A DNA stretch of 64,000 nucleotides from the NCBI GenBank assembly GCA_002746415.1, contig NVXD01000017.1, forward strand, positions 180,375 to 244,374. Reading direction: 5' to 3'. This document shows positions 19,878 to 31,200 of the stretch, piece after piece. Position 1 is the stretch's first letter. Each line of letters begins with the position of its first letter. The DNA comes from Flavobacteriaceae bacterium. Lineage in GTDB: Bacteria; Bacteroidota; Bacteroidia; Flavobacteriales; Flavobacteriaceae. The notes beneath the pieces were generated by a model, which ran no database searches, had not been told where the DNA came from, and worked only from the letters and a program-made list of their open reading frames with translations. Both the position numbers and the translations under genes were made by a program.

Positions 19878-20069
19878 TTATTGTAATTCCCTTTTTGTTA
19901 ATTCAGTTGCCAATCTTGCCACAGTTCTTCTCACCTTTCTTATCTGAAGAGGGTTTTCCAATGGTGTAACCGAATGGGCAATTTTTAAATCCGAATGCTG
20001 CTTTTTAAATTCAGCTATTTTAACTTTCAGTTCTTCAACTGATAATTCTTTTACTTCTGTTTGTTTCAT
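19878..20069 (-). CDS. rpmC: 50S ribosomal protein L29
   Basis: 63 residues, two helices. L29 lies at the tunnel exit where trigger factor and SRP dock. The segment [29 protein letters not shown] is the family signature. It is 18 bp after rplP and 13 bp before rpsQ. Confidence 0.97.
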   Translation of the reverse strand: MKQTEVKELSVEELKVKIAEFKKQHSDLKIAHSVTPLENPLQIRKVRRTVARLATELTKRELQ

Positions 20070-20087
20070 AATATAAAGCCTTAAAAA

Positions 20088-20507
20088 TTAAGCTGAATAA
20101 TCTCTTGCAACAATAAACTTTGTTTTTACTGGTAATTTTTGAGCTGCAAGACGTAAAGCCTCTTTTGCAACATCCATCGGCACACCAGCAACCTCAAACA
20201 TAATTCTTCCTGGTTTAACAACGGCAACAAAATACTCAGGAGCACCTTTACCTTTACCCATACGAACCTCAAGAGGTTTCTTTGTAATAGGCTTGTCTGG
20301 AAAAATTTTAATCCACATCTGCCCTTGTCTCTTCATATATCTAGTCGCTGCAATACGAGCTGCTTCTATTTGACGAGCAGTAATGAAATGTGAATCCAAT
20401 GACTTCATACCGAACATACCATTAGAAAGCATGTATCCTCGTTGGGAATTACCTTTCATACGTCCCTTCTGGGCTTTACGGAATTTTGTTCTTTTTGGCT
20501 GTAACAT
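20088..20507 (-). CDS. rplP: 50S ribosomal protein L16
   Basis: 139 residues. L16 organises the A-site region and is the loading partner of 5S rRNA. Recognised by [20 protein letters not shown] and by [25 protein letters not shown]. The conserved Arg of the A-site loop ([32 protein letters not shown]) is present. Confidence 0.98.
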   Translation of the reverse strand: MLQPKRTKFRKAQKGRMKGNSQRGYMLSNGMFGMKSLDSHFITARQIEAARIAATRYMKRQGQMWIKIFPDKPITKKPLEVRMGKGKGAPEYFVAVVKPGRIMFEVAGVPMDVAKEALRLAAQKLPVKTKFIVARDYSA

Positions 20508-20526
20508 TTTTCTTTACTTTATCAAA

Positions 20527-21243
20527 TTACTTTCTACGACGTGGTTTTCTACCTCCATCTTGCTTTCCACCTTTACCCTGACCTTTGGTCATTCCTACTA
20601 ATGGGGAAAGTTCTCTTTTTCCATAAACTTCACCTTTCATAATCCACACTTTTATCCCCAACCTTCCATAAGTGGTATGTGCTTCATGCAACGCATAATC
20701 TATATCCGCTCTAAAGGTCGACAAAGGAATTCTTCCATCTTTATAAGTTTCTGAACGAGCCATTTCCGCCCCATTCAAACGACCTGAAATTTGAATTTTT
20801 ATTCCCTCAGCATTCATTCTCATTGCTGCTGCAATTGCCATTTTAATAGCACGTCTAAAAGAAATTCTACTTTCAATTTGTCTAGCAACACTTGCAGCTA
20901 CAAGGTTTGCATCTAATTCTGGTCTCTTAATTTCAAAGATGTTTATTTGAACCTCTTTATCCGTTATTTTCTTAAGCTCTTCTTTTAACTTGTCAACCTC
21001 TTGACCACCTTTACCAATAATAATTCCTGGTCTTGCAGTAGTTATGGTTATAGTGATAAGTTTTAAAGTACGCTCAATGATAACTCTTGACACACTAGCT
21101 TTTGCCAAACGAGCATGCACATATTTTCTGATTTTATCATCTTCAGCCAATTTATCGCCGTAGTCATTTCCACCATACCAGTTGGATTCCCACCCTCTTA
21201 TGATGCCTAGACGATTACCGATTGGATTTGTTTTCTGTCCCAT
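20527..21243 (-). CDS. rpsC: 30S ribosomal protein S3
   Basis: 238 residues. The N-terminal KH domain (about 40-110; [20 protein letters not shown] with the GKGG loop) and the C-terminal domain ([32 protein letters not shown]) are both intact. S3 is part of the mRNA entry helicase. The C-terminus is the usual basic tail ([13 protein letters not shown]). It lies 7 bp after rplV. Confidence 0.98.
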   Translation of the reverse strand: MGQKTNPIGNRLGIIRGWESNWYGGNDYGDKLAEDDKIRKYVHARLAKASVSRVIIERTLKLITITITTARPGIIIGKGGQEVDKLKEELKKITDKEVQINIFEIKRPELDANLVAASVARQIESRISFRRAIKMAIAAAMRMNAEGIKIQISGRLNGAEMARSETYKDGRIPLSTFRADIDYALHEAHTTYGRLGIKVWIMKGEVYGKRELSPLVGMTKGQGKGGKQDGGRKPRRRK

Positions 21244-21250
21244 ACTATTC

Positions 21251-21658
21251 CTAGCTTTCGATGTTATTTTTAGCTCCTAAAACCAATGTTACATGGTTGG
21301 AACGTTTTCTTATTCTATGTGCTCTTCCTTGAGGTGCTGGTCTTAGTCTTTTCAACATACTACCACTATCAACCATTATTTCTTTTACAAAAAGATCGGC
21401 ATCCTCAATATTTGCCTCTTCATTTTTAGATTGCCAATTAGCTATTGCAGAAAGCAATAATTTTTCCAATCTACGTGAAGCTTCTTTTGGGCTAAACTTT
21501 AAAATAGCAAGCGCCTTTTCTATTTGCTCTCCTCTTACTTGATCCGCAACTAAACGCATTTTTCTAGGCGAAGTTGGGCAATTATTCAATTTAGCAAAAG
21601 CTATTAGCTTCTTATCAGCCTTAATCTTTTCGGCCATCTGTCTTTTTCGAACTCCCAT
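21251..21658 (-). CDS. rplV: 50S ribosomal protein L22
   Basis: 135 residues. L22 has a long beta hairpin reaching into the exit tunnel; macrolide-resistance changes occur there. The hairpin segment [27 protein letters not shown] has the wild-type pattern. An in-frame ATG eight codons downstream ([10 protein letters not shown]) is an alternative start, since the first seven residues are not family-conserved. Confidence 0.96.
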   Translation of the reverse strand: MGVRKRQMAEKIKADKKLIAFAKLNNCPTSPRKMRLVADQVRGEQIEKALAILKFSPKEASRRLEKLLLSAIANWQSKNEEANIEDADLFVKEIMVDSGSMLKRLRPAPQGRAHRIRKRSNHVTLVLGAKNNIES

Positions 21659-21661
21659 AGC

Positions 21662-21940
21662 TTACTTTTTACCTTTATTTTTTGCACCTGCATGACCCCT
21701 AAAAGATCTTGTCGGTGAAAATTCCCCTAATTTGTGCCCTACCATATTCTCTGTTACATAAACAGGAACAAACTGCCGTCCATTATGGACTGCTATAGTC
21801 AAGCCAACAAAATCAGGTGTTATCATTGATGCTCTAGACCATGTTTTGATAACAGTTTTTTTACCAGACTCAACATTTTGCTGAATCTTTTTTTCCAAAC
21901 TATAATGAACGTAAGGTCCTTTTTTTAGTGAACGTGCCAT
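21662..21940 (-). CDS. rpsS: 30S ribosomal protein S19
   Basis: 92 residues. S19 forms a complex with S13 in the 30S head near the A-site tRNA. The [19 protein letters not shown] start and the [22 protein letters not shown] end are diagnostic. It lies 14 bp after rplB. Confidence 0.98.
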   Translation of the reverse strand: MARSLKKGPYVHYSLEKKIQQNVESGKKTVIKTWSRASMITPDFVGLTIAVHNGRQFVPVYVTENMVGHKLGEFSPTRSFRGHAGAKNKGKK

Positions 21941-21954
21941 TTCTTTCTACTTTT

Positions 21955-22779
21955 TTATTTCTTTCTACGTTCTAATATATATCTATTGGTACTCTTTGTC
22001 TTAGAACGAGTTCTATAGCCTTTAGCCGGAATTCCATTCTTAGATCTTGGATGACCTCCAGAAGCCCTTCCTTCACCACCACCCATTGGGTGATCGACAG
22101 GGTTCATAGCTACTGGTCTTGTTCTTGGTCTTCTACCCAACCACCTACTTCTACCCGCTTTACCAGACACAAGTAATTGATGATCAGAGTTAGAAACCGC
22201 TCCAATAGTTGCCAAACAATCTACCAATATCAATCTAGTTTCACCAGAAGGCAATTTAATAGTTGCAAATTTCCCTTCTCTTGCCATTAGCTGCGCAAAT
22301 GTTCCAGCACTTCTCGCCATAACAGCTCCTTGTCCTGGGCGCAACTCTATACAAGATATAATTGTACCTAAAGGAATATTAGTCAAAGGAAGAGCATTTC
22401 CAATTTCCGGACCAGCTTTTTCCCCTGAAGAAATTTTCTGACCAACACTTAACCCATTCTGGGCAACTATGTATCTTTTTTCGCCATCAGTATACTCTAC
22501 CATAGCAATAAAAGCCGTTCTGTTTGGATCGTATTGAATAGACTGTACAGTTCCAGCAACATCTTGCTTGTCCCTTTTAAAATCTATTACACGATACCTT
22601 CTTTTATGACCACCACCTCTGTGACGTATGGTCATTTTTCCTTGACTGTTTCTACCTCCGGACTTTTTTAACGGAGCAAGCAAGCTTTTCTCCGGCTTAT
22701 CAGTAGTAATGGCGTCAAATCCATTTACTACTCTAAAACGCTGTCCTGGAGTGATTGGTTTTAATTTTCTAACTGACAT
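21955..22779 (-). CDS. rplB: 50S ribosomal protein L2
   Basis: 274 residues. L2 is the most conserved large-subunit protein and supports peptidyl-transferase activity and subunit joining. The conserved histidine region is present in [21 protein letters not shown]. An RNA-binding OB-fold (about 40-120) and an SH3-like domain (about 125-200) can be distinguished. Confidence 0.98.
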   Translation of the reverse strand: MSVRKLKPITPGQRFRVVNGFDAITTDKPEKSLLAPLKKSGGRNSQGKMTIRHRGGGHKRRYRVIDFKRDKQDVAGTVQSIQYDPNRTAFIAMVEYTDGEKRYIVAQNGLSVGQKISSGEKAGPEIGNALPLTNIPLGTIISCIELRPGQGAVMARSAGTFAQLMAREGKFATIKLPSGETRLILVDCLATIGAVSNSDHQLLVSGKAGRSRWLGRRPRTRPVAMNPVDHPMGGGEGRASGGHPRSKNGIPAKGYRTRSKTKSTNRYILERRKK

Positions 22780-22788
22780 TTCTTGTCT

Positions 22789-23079
22789 TTATAGATTACT
22801 GTAAAAATCAATAATATCTCCCTCAACTACATCCACAATTGCCTTTTTAATAGCATTTGTTTTTCCATGCTGTACACCTGTTTTGGTATAACGGGATTTA
22901 CGATTTGGGCCATAATTCATCGTACGAACTTTTTTAACAGAAACACCATAAGCAGTTTCTACGGCTTCTTTAATTTGAAGCTTATTTGCCTTTGGATCTA
23001 CAATGAAGCCATAGCGATTAAATAATTCACTATCAGCAGTCATCTTTTCTGTAATAATTGGCTTTATCAACACACTCAT
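22789..23079 (-). CDS. rplW: 50S ribosomal protein L23
   Basis: 96 residues. L23 lies at the tunnel exit and anchors trigger factor and SRP. Recognised by MSVLIKPIITEKMTADSELF and by ANKLQIKEAVETAYGVSVKKVRTMNYGP. It lies 7 bp after rplD. Confidence 0.97.
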   Translation of the reverse strand: MSVLIKPIITEKMTADSELFNRYGFIVDPKANKLQIKEAVETAYGVSVKKVRTMNYGPNRKSRYTKTGVQHGKTNAIKKAIVDVVEGDIIDFYSNL

Positions 23080-23086
23080 GATTTAC

Positions 23087-23716
23087 CTACTTTTTTAAGT
23101 TCGCTTCTATTCCTTCTAAAGCTCCTTCCATAAGCACAATATTATTCGCATTTAATATCTTGTAAGTGCTTAATTCTGAGTTCTTTACGACTTCGGAATG
23201 CTTTAAATTGCGTGACGACAAATATACATTAATATTTGAATCGCCCAACACAAATAAAGATTTTTTGTTTTCTAATCCTAAAGACTTTAAAACCTGCATA
23301 AAATCTTGGGTTTTTGGGGCTTCAAAATTAAAGTCCTCAACCACCATAATAGCATTTTCCTTAGTCTTTATACTAAAAGCAGATCTTCTTGCCAAACGCT
23401 TCACGTTTTTGTTAAGCTTCTGCGTATAATCTTTAGGTCTTGGGCCAAAAATACGACCACCACCTCTAAAGATAGGAGACTTAATACTACCCGCACGAGC
23501 AGTACCTGTTCCTTTCTGCTTTTTTATCTTCCTTGTACTACCAACAATCTCAGCTCTTTCTTTTGTTTTATGAGTACCTTGCCTTTGATGTGCTTGATAC
23601 TGCTTCACATCTAAATAAATAGCATGAGTATTGGGCTCTATTCCGAAAACATCGCTAGAAAGGTCTACCTTCCTACCTGTTTCTTTTCCTTTTATATCTA
23701 AAACTGCTACCTTCAT
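23087..23716 (-). CDS. rplD: 50S ribosomal protein L4
   Basis: 209 residues. L4 reaches into the exit tunnel and, in some bacteria, represses its own operon. The tunnel loop is present (KTKERAEIVGSTRKIKKQKGTGTARAGSIKSPIFRGGGRIFGPRPKDYTQKL). Its ATG overlaps the rplC stop as TAATG, indicating coupled translation. A terminator-like hairpin lies upstream of rplC, so L4-linked control at that site is a possibility but not shown. Confidence 0.98.
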   Translation of the reverse strand: MKVAVLDIKGKETGRKVDLSSDVFGIEPNTHAIYLDVKQYQAHQRQGTHKTKERAEIVGSTRKIKKQKGTGTARAGSIKSPIFRGGGRIFGPRPKDYTQKLNKNVKRLARRSAFSIKTKENAIMVVEDFNFEAPKTQDFMQVLKSLGLENKKSLFVLGDSNINVYLSSRNLKHSEVVKNSELSTYKILNANNIVLMEGALEGIEANLKK

Positions 23717-24333
23717 TACTTCTCAATAGTTACGTAAGCGTTTTTATGACCAGGAACACAACCTTTAACAACAATAAGGTTCTTTTCTGGAACTACTTTT
23801 AAAATTTTTAGGTTTTGAACAGTTACTCTATCTCCACCCATTCTACCGGCCATTCTCATGCCTTTAAAAACCCTTGCAGGATATGAGGCTGCACCAATTG
23901 ACCCTGGCGCTCTCAATCTGTTATGCTGACCATGCGTTGCTTGACCAACACCAGCAAAGCCGTGTCTTTTAACAACACCCTGGAAACCTTTTCCTTTAGA
24001 TGTTCCAACAACGTCAACAAATTCACCTTCTACAAACAAATCAGCTCCAATGGAGTCTCCTAATTTATATTCACCTTCATAATCTCGGAATTCAATGACT
24101 TTTCTTTTAGGAGAAGTGCCTGCCTTTTTATAATGCCCCATTTCTGGTTTATTAGCACGCTTTTCTGCCTTGTCATCGAAACCAAGTTGAAGAGCACTGT
24201 ACCCGTCTACCTCTTCGGTTCTGACTTGGGTAACCACGCATGGTCCTGCTTCGATAACTGTACATGGGACATTCTTCCCATTTTCGTCAAAGATGCTGGT
24301 CATACCTACTTTCTTTCCTATTAACCCAGACAT
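23716..24333 (-). CDS. rplC: 50S ribosomal protein L3
   Basis: 205 residues. L3 starts 50S assembly, and its loop approaches the peptidyl-transferase centre. The loop segment [34 protein letters not shown] is conserved, including the Gln that is methylated in some bacteria. It follows a 156-bp gap after rpsJ with two hairpins, the largest gap inside the supercluster. Confidence 0.98.
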   Translation of the reverse strand: MSGLIGKKVGMTSIFDENGKNVPCTVIEAGPCVVTQVRTEEVDGYSALQLGFDDKAEKRANKPEMGHYKKAGTSPKRKVIEFRDYEGEYKLGDSIGADLFVEGEFVDVVGTSKGKGFQGVVKRHGFAGVGQATHGQHNRLRAPGSIGAASYPARVFKGMRMAGRMGGDRVTVQNLKILKVVPEKNLIVVKGCVPGHKNAYVTIEK

Positions 24334-24365
24334 ATTATATATATTAATTACTAAAATTATTCAAC

Positions 24366-24412
24366 TGTCAACTTTTTGACAAAAAAAACGAGGTCAAAAT
24401 AATCCGACCTCG
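24366..24412 (-). terminator. Terminator-like hairpin between rpsJ and rplC
   Basis: CGAGGTC (24389-24395) and GACCTCG (24406-24412) form a 7-bp GC-rich stem with a 10-nt loop. On the minus strand the stem is followed at once by eight T residues (24381-24388), and an A-rich stretch flanks its 5' side. A second small inverted repeat, TGTCAA/TTGACA (24366-24371, 24376-24381), follows the T-run. This is a textbook intrinsic terminator shape inside an essential operon, so attenuation or partial read-through is more likely than full stop. Confidence 0.7.
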
Positions 24413-24460
24413 AATTTATTTTTTCCATTTTTCCTTTGCGAAACGCGCTGGACATGTATC

Positions 24461-24479
24461 TTGAAAGCTATGCTTTCAA
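24461..24479 (-). repeat. Short perfect hairpin after rpsJ
   Basis: TTGAAAGC (24461-24468) and GCTTTCAA (24472-24479) are perfect complements separated by 3 nt, just past the rpsJ stop. There is no T-run. It may protect the 3' end of the rpsL-rpsJ transcript or pair alternatively with the downstream terminator. Confidence 0.5.
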
Positions 24480-24489
24480 TATTAAAGCC

Positions 24490-24795
24490 TTATACTTTTA
24501 TCTCAACTTCAACACCACTTGGCAATTCAAGCTTCATCAATGCATCAATTGTTTTTGATGAAGAGCTATAAATATCCAATAATCTTTTATAAGAGCTTAA
24601 TTGAAATTGCTCTCTAGATTTTTTATTTACGTGCGGTGAACGCAAAACTGTAAATATCTTTTTATGAGTAGGCAAAGGAATTGGTCCTGTTACCACTGCT
24701 CCTGTAGACTTTACAGTCTTTACTATCTTTTCAGCTGACTTATCAACCAAATTATGATCGTATGATTTTAATTTTATTCTAATTTTTTGACTCAT
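24490..24795 (-). CDS. rpsJ: 30S ribosomal protein S10
   Basis: 101 residues. S10 also acts as the transcription factor NusE in antitermination. Recognised by [20 protein letters not shown] and by [30 protein letters not shown]. It lies 10 bp after fusA, with no tuf gene between them, as is common in this phylum. Confidence 0.98.
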   Translation of the reverse strand: MSQKIRIKLKSYDHNLVDKSAEKIVKTVKSTGAVVTGPIPLPTHKKIFTVLRSPHVNKKSREQFQLSSYKRLLDIYSSSSKTIDALMKLELPSGVEVEIKV

Positions 24796-24805
24796 CTTCC
24801 TAAAT

Positions 24806-26938
24806 TTAAGAGGTTTCCCCTTTTGCAGCTTTAATTACAGTCTCTGAAATATTACTTGGGGTTTGAGCATAATGTGAAAACTCCATAGTGGAAGTTGCTC
24901 TACCCGATGACAACGTTCTTAATGATGTAACATAACCAAACATTTCTGACAATGGCACTGTTGCCTTAACTACTTTTGAACCTGCTCTATCTGACATATC
25001 ACTAACTTGACCTCTACGTCGGTTTAAATCCCCAACAATATCACCCATGTTTTCTTCAGGAGTCAATGCCTCCAATTTCATAATTGGCTCCATGATAACT
25101 GCACCGGCTCCTTTAGCCGCAGCTTTGTACCCCATTTTTGCAGCCAACTCAAAAGAAAGTGCATCCGAATCCACCGCATGGAAAGACCCATCACTAAGCG
25201 TCACTTTCATTTTATCCATTTCATATCCCGCCAATGGACCATTTTTCATTGCTGTAGCAAAACCTTTCTCTACAGATGGAATAAATTCCTTAGGAATACG
25301 TCCACCTTTAATTTTATCCACAAACTGTAAACCTACTCCTTCAAAATCATCATCTGCAGGACCCATTTCAAATACAATGTCTCCAAACTTACCACGTCCA
25401 CCAGATTGCTTTTTATAAGTTTCTCTATGACTCGTCGTTTTGGTTAGAGCTTCTTTATACTCTACTTGCGGCTCTCCTTGATTGACTTCAACTTTAAATT
25501 CACGTCTTAATCTATCAACAATAATATCTAAGTGAAGTTCTCCCATACCTGATATAATGGTCTGTCCAGAAGCTTCATCTGTTTTTACTTGAAATGTAGG
25601 ATCTTCTTCAGCTAATTTACCCAAAGCCATACCCAATTTATCAACATCGGCCTTTGTTTTTGGCTCAACTGCAATACCAATTACTGGATCAGGAAAATCC
25701 ATGGACTCCAAAATAATTGGGTGTTTCTCAGCCGTAAGCGTATCTCCAGTTTTAATACTCTTGAATCCTACCGCAGCACCAATATCCCCAGCCTCAATAT
25801 AATCAATTGCATTTTGCTTATTGGCATGCATTTGATAAATACGTGAAATACGCTCCTTTTTACCCGAACGATTGTTCAACACATAAGAACCAGCATCCAA
25901 ACGACCAGAATAGGCACGGAAAAAAGCTAAACGACCCACAAAAGGATCTGTTGCAATTTTAAAGGCCAAAGCCGCAAATGGCTCCTTCACATCTGGCTTA
26001 CGTGAGATTTCAGCTCCAGTATCAGGATCTGTCCCAATAATTGCCTCTTTATCCACAGGAGAAGGCAAGTATCGACATACGGCATCCAATAAAAATTGCA
26101 CCCCTTTATTCTTAAATGCAGATCCACAAATCATAGGTATGATTGCCATATCCATAACCGCCGCTCTTAAAGCAGTATGTACTTCATCCTCAGTAATAGA
26201 ATCTTCATCTTCAAAGAATTTCTCCATCAAGTTTTCGTCATACTCAGCTACAGCCTCAATAAGCTTAGCCCTGTACTCCTTAACTTCATCTTCCATTTCT
26301 GCAGGAATATCCACTATATCAAATGTAGACCCAAAATTATCTTCGTGCCATACAATTGCTCTATTCTTTATTAAATCTACTATTCCTTTAAAATTATCTT
26401 CATCTCCAATAGGCAAAACAATAGGAACCGCATTAGACCCCAACATTTCTTTTACCTGTTTGTTCACCATAAGAAAATCTGCACCTTGACGGTCCATCTT
26501 ATTAACAAACCCAATACGTGGAACTTTATAGTTATCAGCCAATCTCCAGTTAGTTTCTGACTGAGGCTCTACACCATCAACTGCACTAAATAAAAATACC
26601 AAACCGTCTAAAACTCTCAATGACCTATTTACTTCAACAGTAAAATCAACATGACCTGGAGTATCAATAATATTAAAGTGGTATCCCTTAGTCTCATCAT
26701 TCGGTTCTCCCTGTTCAGTTGGAAAATCCCATTCGCAGGTAGTTGCAGCAGAAGTAATAGTTATACCACGTTCTTGTTCCTGCTCCATCCAATCCATTGT
26801 CGCAGCACCATCATGAACCTCACCTATCTTATGACTAACACCAGTGTAGAACAACACACGTTCTGTAGTAGTGGTTTTACCCGCATCAATATGCGCAGCA
26901 ATACCTATATTTCTTGTATACCTTAAATCTCTTCCCAT
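24806..26938 (-). CDS. fusA: Elongation factor G
   Basis: A 710-residue translocase GTPase. The G domain shows G1 [19 protein letters not shown] (about 14-32), G3 DTPGHVDF, and G4 [10 protein letters not shown]. Domain IV carries the segment around [19 protein letters not shown] and the C-terminal domain ends in [18 protein letters not shown]. Length fits the housekeeping EF-G1. Located between rpsG and rpsJ as in the str operon. Confidence 0.98.
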   Translation of the reverse strand: MGRDLRYTRNIGIAAHIDAGKTTTTERVLFYTGVSHKIGEVHDGAATMDWMEQEQERGITITSAATTCEWDFPTEQGEPNDETKGYHFNIIDTPGHVDFTVEVNRSLRVLDGLVFLFSAVDGVEPQSETNWRLADNYKVPRIGFVNKMDRQGADFLMVNKQVKEMLGSNAVPIVLPIGDEDNFKGIVDLIKNRAIVWHEDNFGSTFDIVDIPAEMEDEVKEYRAKLIEAVAEYDENLMEKFFEDEDSITEDEVHTALRAAVMDMAIIPMICGSAFKNKGVQFLLDAVCRYLPSPVDKEAIIGTDPDTGAEISRKPDVKEPFAALAFKIATDPFVGRLAFFRAYSGRLDAGSYVLNNRSGKKERISRIYQMHANKQNAIDYIEAGDIGAAVGFKSIKTGDTLTAEKHPIILESMDFPDPVIGIAVEPKTKADVDKLGMALGKLAEEDPTFQVKTDEASGQTIISGMGELHLDIIVDRLRREFKVEVNQGEPQVEYKEALTKTTSHRETYKKQSGGRGKFGDIVFEMGPADDDFEGVGLQFVDKIKGGRIPKEFIPSVEKGFATAMKNGPLAGYEMDKMKVTLSDGSFHAVDSDALSFELAAKMGYKAAAKGAGAVIMEPIMKLEALTPEENMGDIVGDLNRRRGQVSDMSDRAGSKVVKATVPLSEMFGYVTSLRTLSSGRATSTMEFSHYAQTPSNISETVIKAAKGETS

Positions 26939-26950
26939 TCCTATATATGA

Positions 26951-27427
26951 TTAAAATCTAAAGTGTGAGAATGCTTTATTAGCTTCGGCCATTTTGTGAG
27001 TATCCACTCTTTTCTTAACCGCAGCACCTTCTTCTTTTGAAGCAGCCAATATTTCTGAAGCCAACTTCTGAGCCATAGATTTTTCGTTTCTCTTTCTAGA
27101 AAAACTAATCAACCATTTCATCGCAGTAGATATTTTACGATCTGGTCTTATCTGCATTGGTATTTGAAATGTAGCACCACCTACTCTTCTACTTCTCACC
27201 TCCACATGTGGCATTACATTGGACAATGCATCTTTCCATATTTCCAATGCTGTTTTCTCGTCATCAGTCTTTTTTTCGTCCACAATGTCTATAGCATCAT
27301 AGAATACCTTAAAAGCAGTTGATTTTTTCCCGTCCCACATCATCATATTTACAAAACGAGTTACCAATTGATCTTTATATCTTGGATCTGGTAATAGCGG
27401 TCTTTTTTTCGCCTGTTTCTTTCTCAT
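26951..27427 (-). CDS. rpsG: 30S ribosomal protein S7
   Basis: 158 residues. S7 nucleates the 30S head and touches the E-site tRNA; in E. coli it represses the str operon. The [20 protein letters not shown] start and [27 protein letters not shown] are typical. It lies 22 bp after rpsL. Confidence 0.98.
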   Translation of the reverse strand: MRKKQAKKRPLLPDPRYKDQLVTRFVNMMMWDGKKSTAFKVFYDAIDIVDEKKTDDEKTALEIWKDALSNVMPHVEVRSRRVGGATFQIPMQIRPDRKISTAMKWLISFSRKRNEKSMAQKLASEILAASKEEGAAVKKRVDTHKMAEANKAFSHFRF

Positions 27428-27449
27428 GTCTTCTCTTTAAAAGTTTTTT

Positions 27450-27824
27450 TTACTTTTTAGGGCGTTTTGCTCCGTACTTAGATCTTCGCTGAGTCCTCCC
27501 TGCAACACCTGCGGTGTCCAAAGCCCCTCTAACAATATGATACCGTACTCCTGGCAAATCTTTTACCCTTCCGCCTCTTACTAATACTATCGAGTGCTCT
27601 TGCAAATTATGCCCTTCTCCAGGGATGTATGCGTTTACTTCTTTTCCATTTGTTAACCTAACCCTTGCAACTTTACGCATTGCAGAGTTTGGTTTCTTTG
27701 GTGTAGTAGTGTAAACACGTGTACAAACCCCTCTTCTCTGAGGACATGATTCCAAAGCAGCCGATTTACTCTTCTTAGTAATTGTGACCCTTCCTTTTCG
27801 TACTAATTGTGAAATTGTTGGCAT
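27450..27824 (-). CDS. rpsL: 30S ribosomal protein S12
   Basis: 124 residues. S12 is the decoding-centre protein and the target site of streptomycin-resistance changes. Lys43 (TTPKKPNS) and Lys88 ([12 protein letters not shown]) carry the wild-type, streptomycin-sensitive residues, and Asp89, which is methylthiolated in some bacteria, is present. First gene of the supercluster, with a good promoter directly upstream. Confidence 0.98.
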   Translation of the reverse strand: MPTISQLVRKGRVTITKKSKSAALESCPQRRGVCTRVYTTTPKKPNSAMRKVARVRLTNGKEVNAYIPGEGHNLQEHSIVLVRGGRVKDLPGVRYHIVRGALDTAGVAGRTQRRSKYGAKRPKK

Positions 27825-28274
27825 ACTATATATAAATGTATAAACTTACCCTCTTTTAAGGGCTGGCAAATGTAACAATAATTCACAGTACTATCAAACA
27901 CTATTTAATTATTTTTTTACTTTTTTTTATTCCTTAGTTTCAACCCTAAAAAAAACGTTTTAACAAAACAATACATCACCCCATTTACTTACTTATATAA
28001 GAAGGAATTTTCTCTGTTACATTAAAAGTTAAGATTTATATAAAATAATAAAGACAAAGATGTGTTACCGACTTAACAATTGCTTGTAAAGAAGTTAAAA
28101 ACTTGCGAAATATTCAACCAAAAAAGGCCATATATGCGTATCTGTTATTTTTTAACAAAGCCTATTAGGAAAGTTATATTATTTCATGCACTCTTAAAGT
28201 TTTATTAAAATTCACTAGGATTATTTCATTGAAATTATCACTTTTGTCAATAGCTAATTCAAATAATTTAAAAA
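27825..28274. other. Gene-free region between rpsL and susC
   Basis: 450 bp between divergent genes, rich in A and T. It holds the rpsL promoter near its left end. I found no small reading frame, RNA gene, repeat or convincing consensus promoter for susC; CACTTTTG at 28239-28246 is only a weak candidate. The length suggests a long leader or regulator sites for the susC operon. Confidence 0.5.
27867..27897 (-). promoter_or_regulatory. rpsL promoter of the ribosomal supercluster
   Basis: On the minus strand TTG (27895-27897), a 20-bp spacer and TACATTTG (27867-27874) match the Bacteroidota TTG-N19/20-TAnnTTTG consensus perfectly. The box is 42 bp before the rpsL ATG. The predicted leader contains a small CCCT/AGGG hairpin near 27849-27862. 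This is the best promoter in the window. Confidence 0.78.
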
Positions 28275-31200
28275 ATGAGAACAAAATTAAATGGAATCTT
28301 GACGCTGTTATTGGCGTTTATTGTGCATTTATCTTTTGCACAAGAAAAAACGATTTCAGGTAATGTGACCGATCAAGATGGTCTACCTCTACCTGGAGTA
28401 AACATCGTTGTAGAGGGTACCACTACTGGTACACAAACTGATTTTGACGGAAACTACGTTATAGACGCTAGTACCGGTCAAACTTTATTATTCTCCTATA
28501 TTGGACAGAAGGATGTTAGCAGTGCCGTAGGCGCTAGCAACACCATCAATGTTCAAATGGAAGAGGATGCCCAAGCATTAGAAGAGGTTATTGTAACCGC
28601 TCTGGGTATTAAAAGAGAGAAACAAGCTCTGGGTTATGCCGTCGCTGAAGTTGGCGCAGACCAATTGGAATCACGACCTGATGGTGATGTTGCCCGTGTA
28701 TTACAAGGCAAGGCCTCAGGTGTGCAAATCACAAATCAAAGTGGTTTATCTGGATCAGGTACAAACATTGTTATACGTGGACAAAGTACATTTAGTTCTA
28801 GTAACCAAGCTCTTTTTATTGTTGATGGAGTTCCATTTGCAACAGATACTAATGCCGCAGGTGATTTTATTGATGGAAACAATGGTTCCAGTAGATTTTT
28901 AGATCTTGACCCAAACAGTATTGAAAGTGTAAACGTACTTAAAGGTCTTGCCGCAGCAACTCTTTATGGGTCTCAAGGTAGGAATGGTGTGATTTTAATT
29001 ACTACCAAAGCAGGTAGTGCAGGTACAGTAGGACCTAGAAAAACTGAAATCACAGTCAACTCATCCTATTTCTTTAATGAAATTGCTTCATTGCCTGATT
29101 ACCAAAATCAATATGGTAATGGTTTTGACCAATCTTTTGGATGGTTCTTCAGTAACTGGGGACCAAGCTTCGATAGAGGTGGTGTTTCTGGATGGGGCAA
29201 CCAAGGTGCCATTGACAATAATGGAACACTTGCTCATCCATATTCAACTTCTACGGCTGCTATCCAAGCTGCCTTCCCAGAATATCAGGGAGCAAGATAT
29301 GATTGGAAGCCATACAACAGTGTGAAAGATTTTTTCAGACAAGGTGGGATTTCCAACACTTCAATTAACGTAAGAGGTGCATCAGATGATGGTACTATAG
29401 GATACAACATTAACTACGGTCATTTAAGTGATAAAGGGTTTACTCCTAACAACAGTGTTACACGTAATACTTTAGGTATTGGTGGTAGAGCAATATTGAG
29501 CAATAAATTTACCGCATCAGGTACGTTGAATTTTGCCCGTACAAAATTTGTATCCCCGCCAGTAGCTTTGAGTCAGGGTAATGGTTCAACAGGTGCAGGT
29601 TCTTCTGTATTTGGTGACCTTTGGTTCACACCTAGAAGTATTAATATTCAAGGATTACCTCATCAGGATCCTGTGACAGGTGGTAGTGTATATTACCGTC
29701 AGAACAACTCTATACAACATCCTCTTTGGACAGTAGATAATGCAGAAACCAGTCAAGAGACCAACCGTGTCTTCGGTAATGCTTCTTTACAATATGAGTT
29801 CAATGATAATTTAAACATAGTTTACCGTGCTGGTATAGATGTATATGTTGAAAGCAACATAAACTCTCAAAACAAAGGTGGTGTAAACAGTAACAGTGGT
29901 GATGTTAGAATAGCCAGTGGTATTTATGAAACTTGGTCAAATACTAATACCATTTGGGATCATAACATATCCTTAAATGGTGATTATGATATTTCAGACA
30001 GAGTAGGAGCTTCTTTCAATGTAGGGGCTACGTCTAGAAGAGAGCTTTATAATCGTACTGGAGTAAGAAGTGATGGTCAACAAGTGTTTGGTGTACTTCG
30101 CCATTTCAACTTTTTGAATCAAAATGATATTGAACTATCGATTGAAAGAAATATTGTTGGAGTATATGCTCAAACAGAATTTGATTATGACCGAATGGTT
30201 TATCTTACTATTGCAGCAAGAAACGATTGGGTTTCCAATTTTTCAAAAGACAACAGAACTCAATTCTATCCAAGTGCCAGTGTATCTTTTCTTCCTACAC
30301 AAGCGTTTGATGGGTTGAAATCTGACAATGTTCTAAACTACCTAAAATTACGTGGAGGTATTGGAATATCTGCAAACTTTGAATCCGCAAATTATCCTGT
30401 AGCCAATACTTTGGTTCTAAATACCCAAGATGCTCAGGATGGTACTGGAAGCAATATTGTTACCAATACAACTGGAACAGTATTAGGAAATCCAAATTTA
30501 CAGCCTGAAACACTTCAGGAAATAGAATTAGGTTTAGAATCTAGATGGTGGGATGGTCGTATCACATTGGACGGTTCTGTATATACTAGAAAAACTAAAG
30601 ACTTAATTCTTAATCAACCTTTAGATCCATCAACAGGGTATACTTCAACGAATACCAATATTGGTGAGATTACTTCAGATGGTGTAGAATTGGACTTAGG
30701 AGTTAATTGGATTAGGAGTGATAATGATGGGATCAATTGGAATACCAATGTTAACTTCACAGCTTTCGAAACAACAGTAACGGATCTTGGTCTTGATACC
30801 GATCAAGTAGTTTACGCAGGATTCTCCAATCTTGGTAATGCCGCCATACAAGATGAACCTTTAGGTGTTATCTTTGGTAGCCGTATATTAAGAGATGCCA
30901 ATGATAATTTTGTAATTGGTGGAGATGGTAATTATGTTACCGATCCTGATAATGGAATTATTGGAGATCCAAACCCGGATTGGGTAATGAATATTAGAAA
31001 CAATATTTCATACAAGAATTTTTCCTTAGGTTTCCAATTTAACTATACTCAAGGTGGAGACATTTGGTCAGGTACCATATCCACTCTATTAGGTAGAGGT
31101 CTAATTACTGAAACAGTTGACAGAGAGAATAGTTACATTCTTCCTGGTGTAGATCAAAATGGTGCTACTAATAACTTGCAGATTAACAACTCAACTTTCT

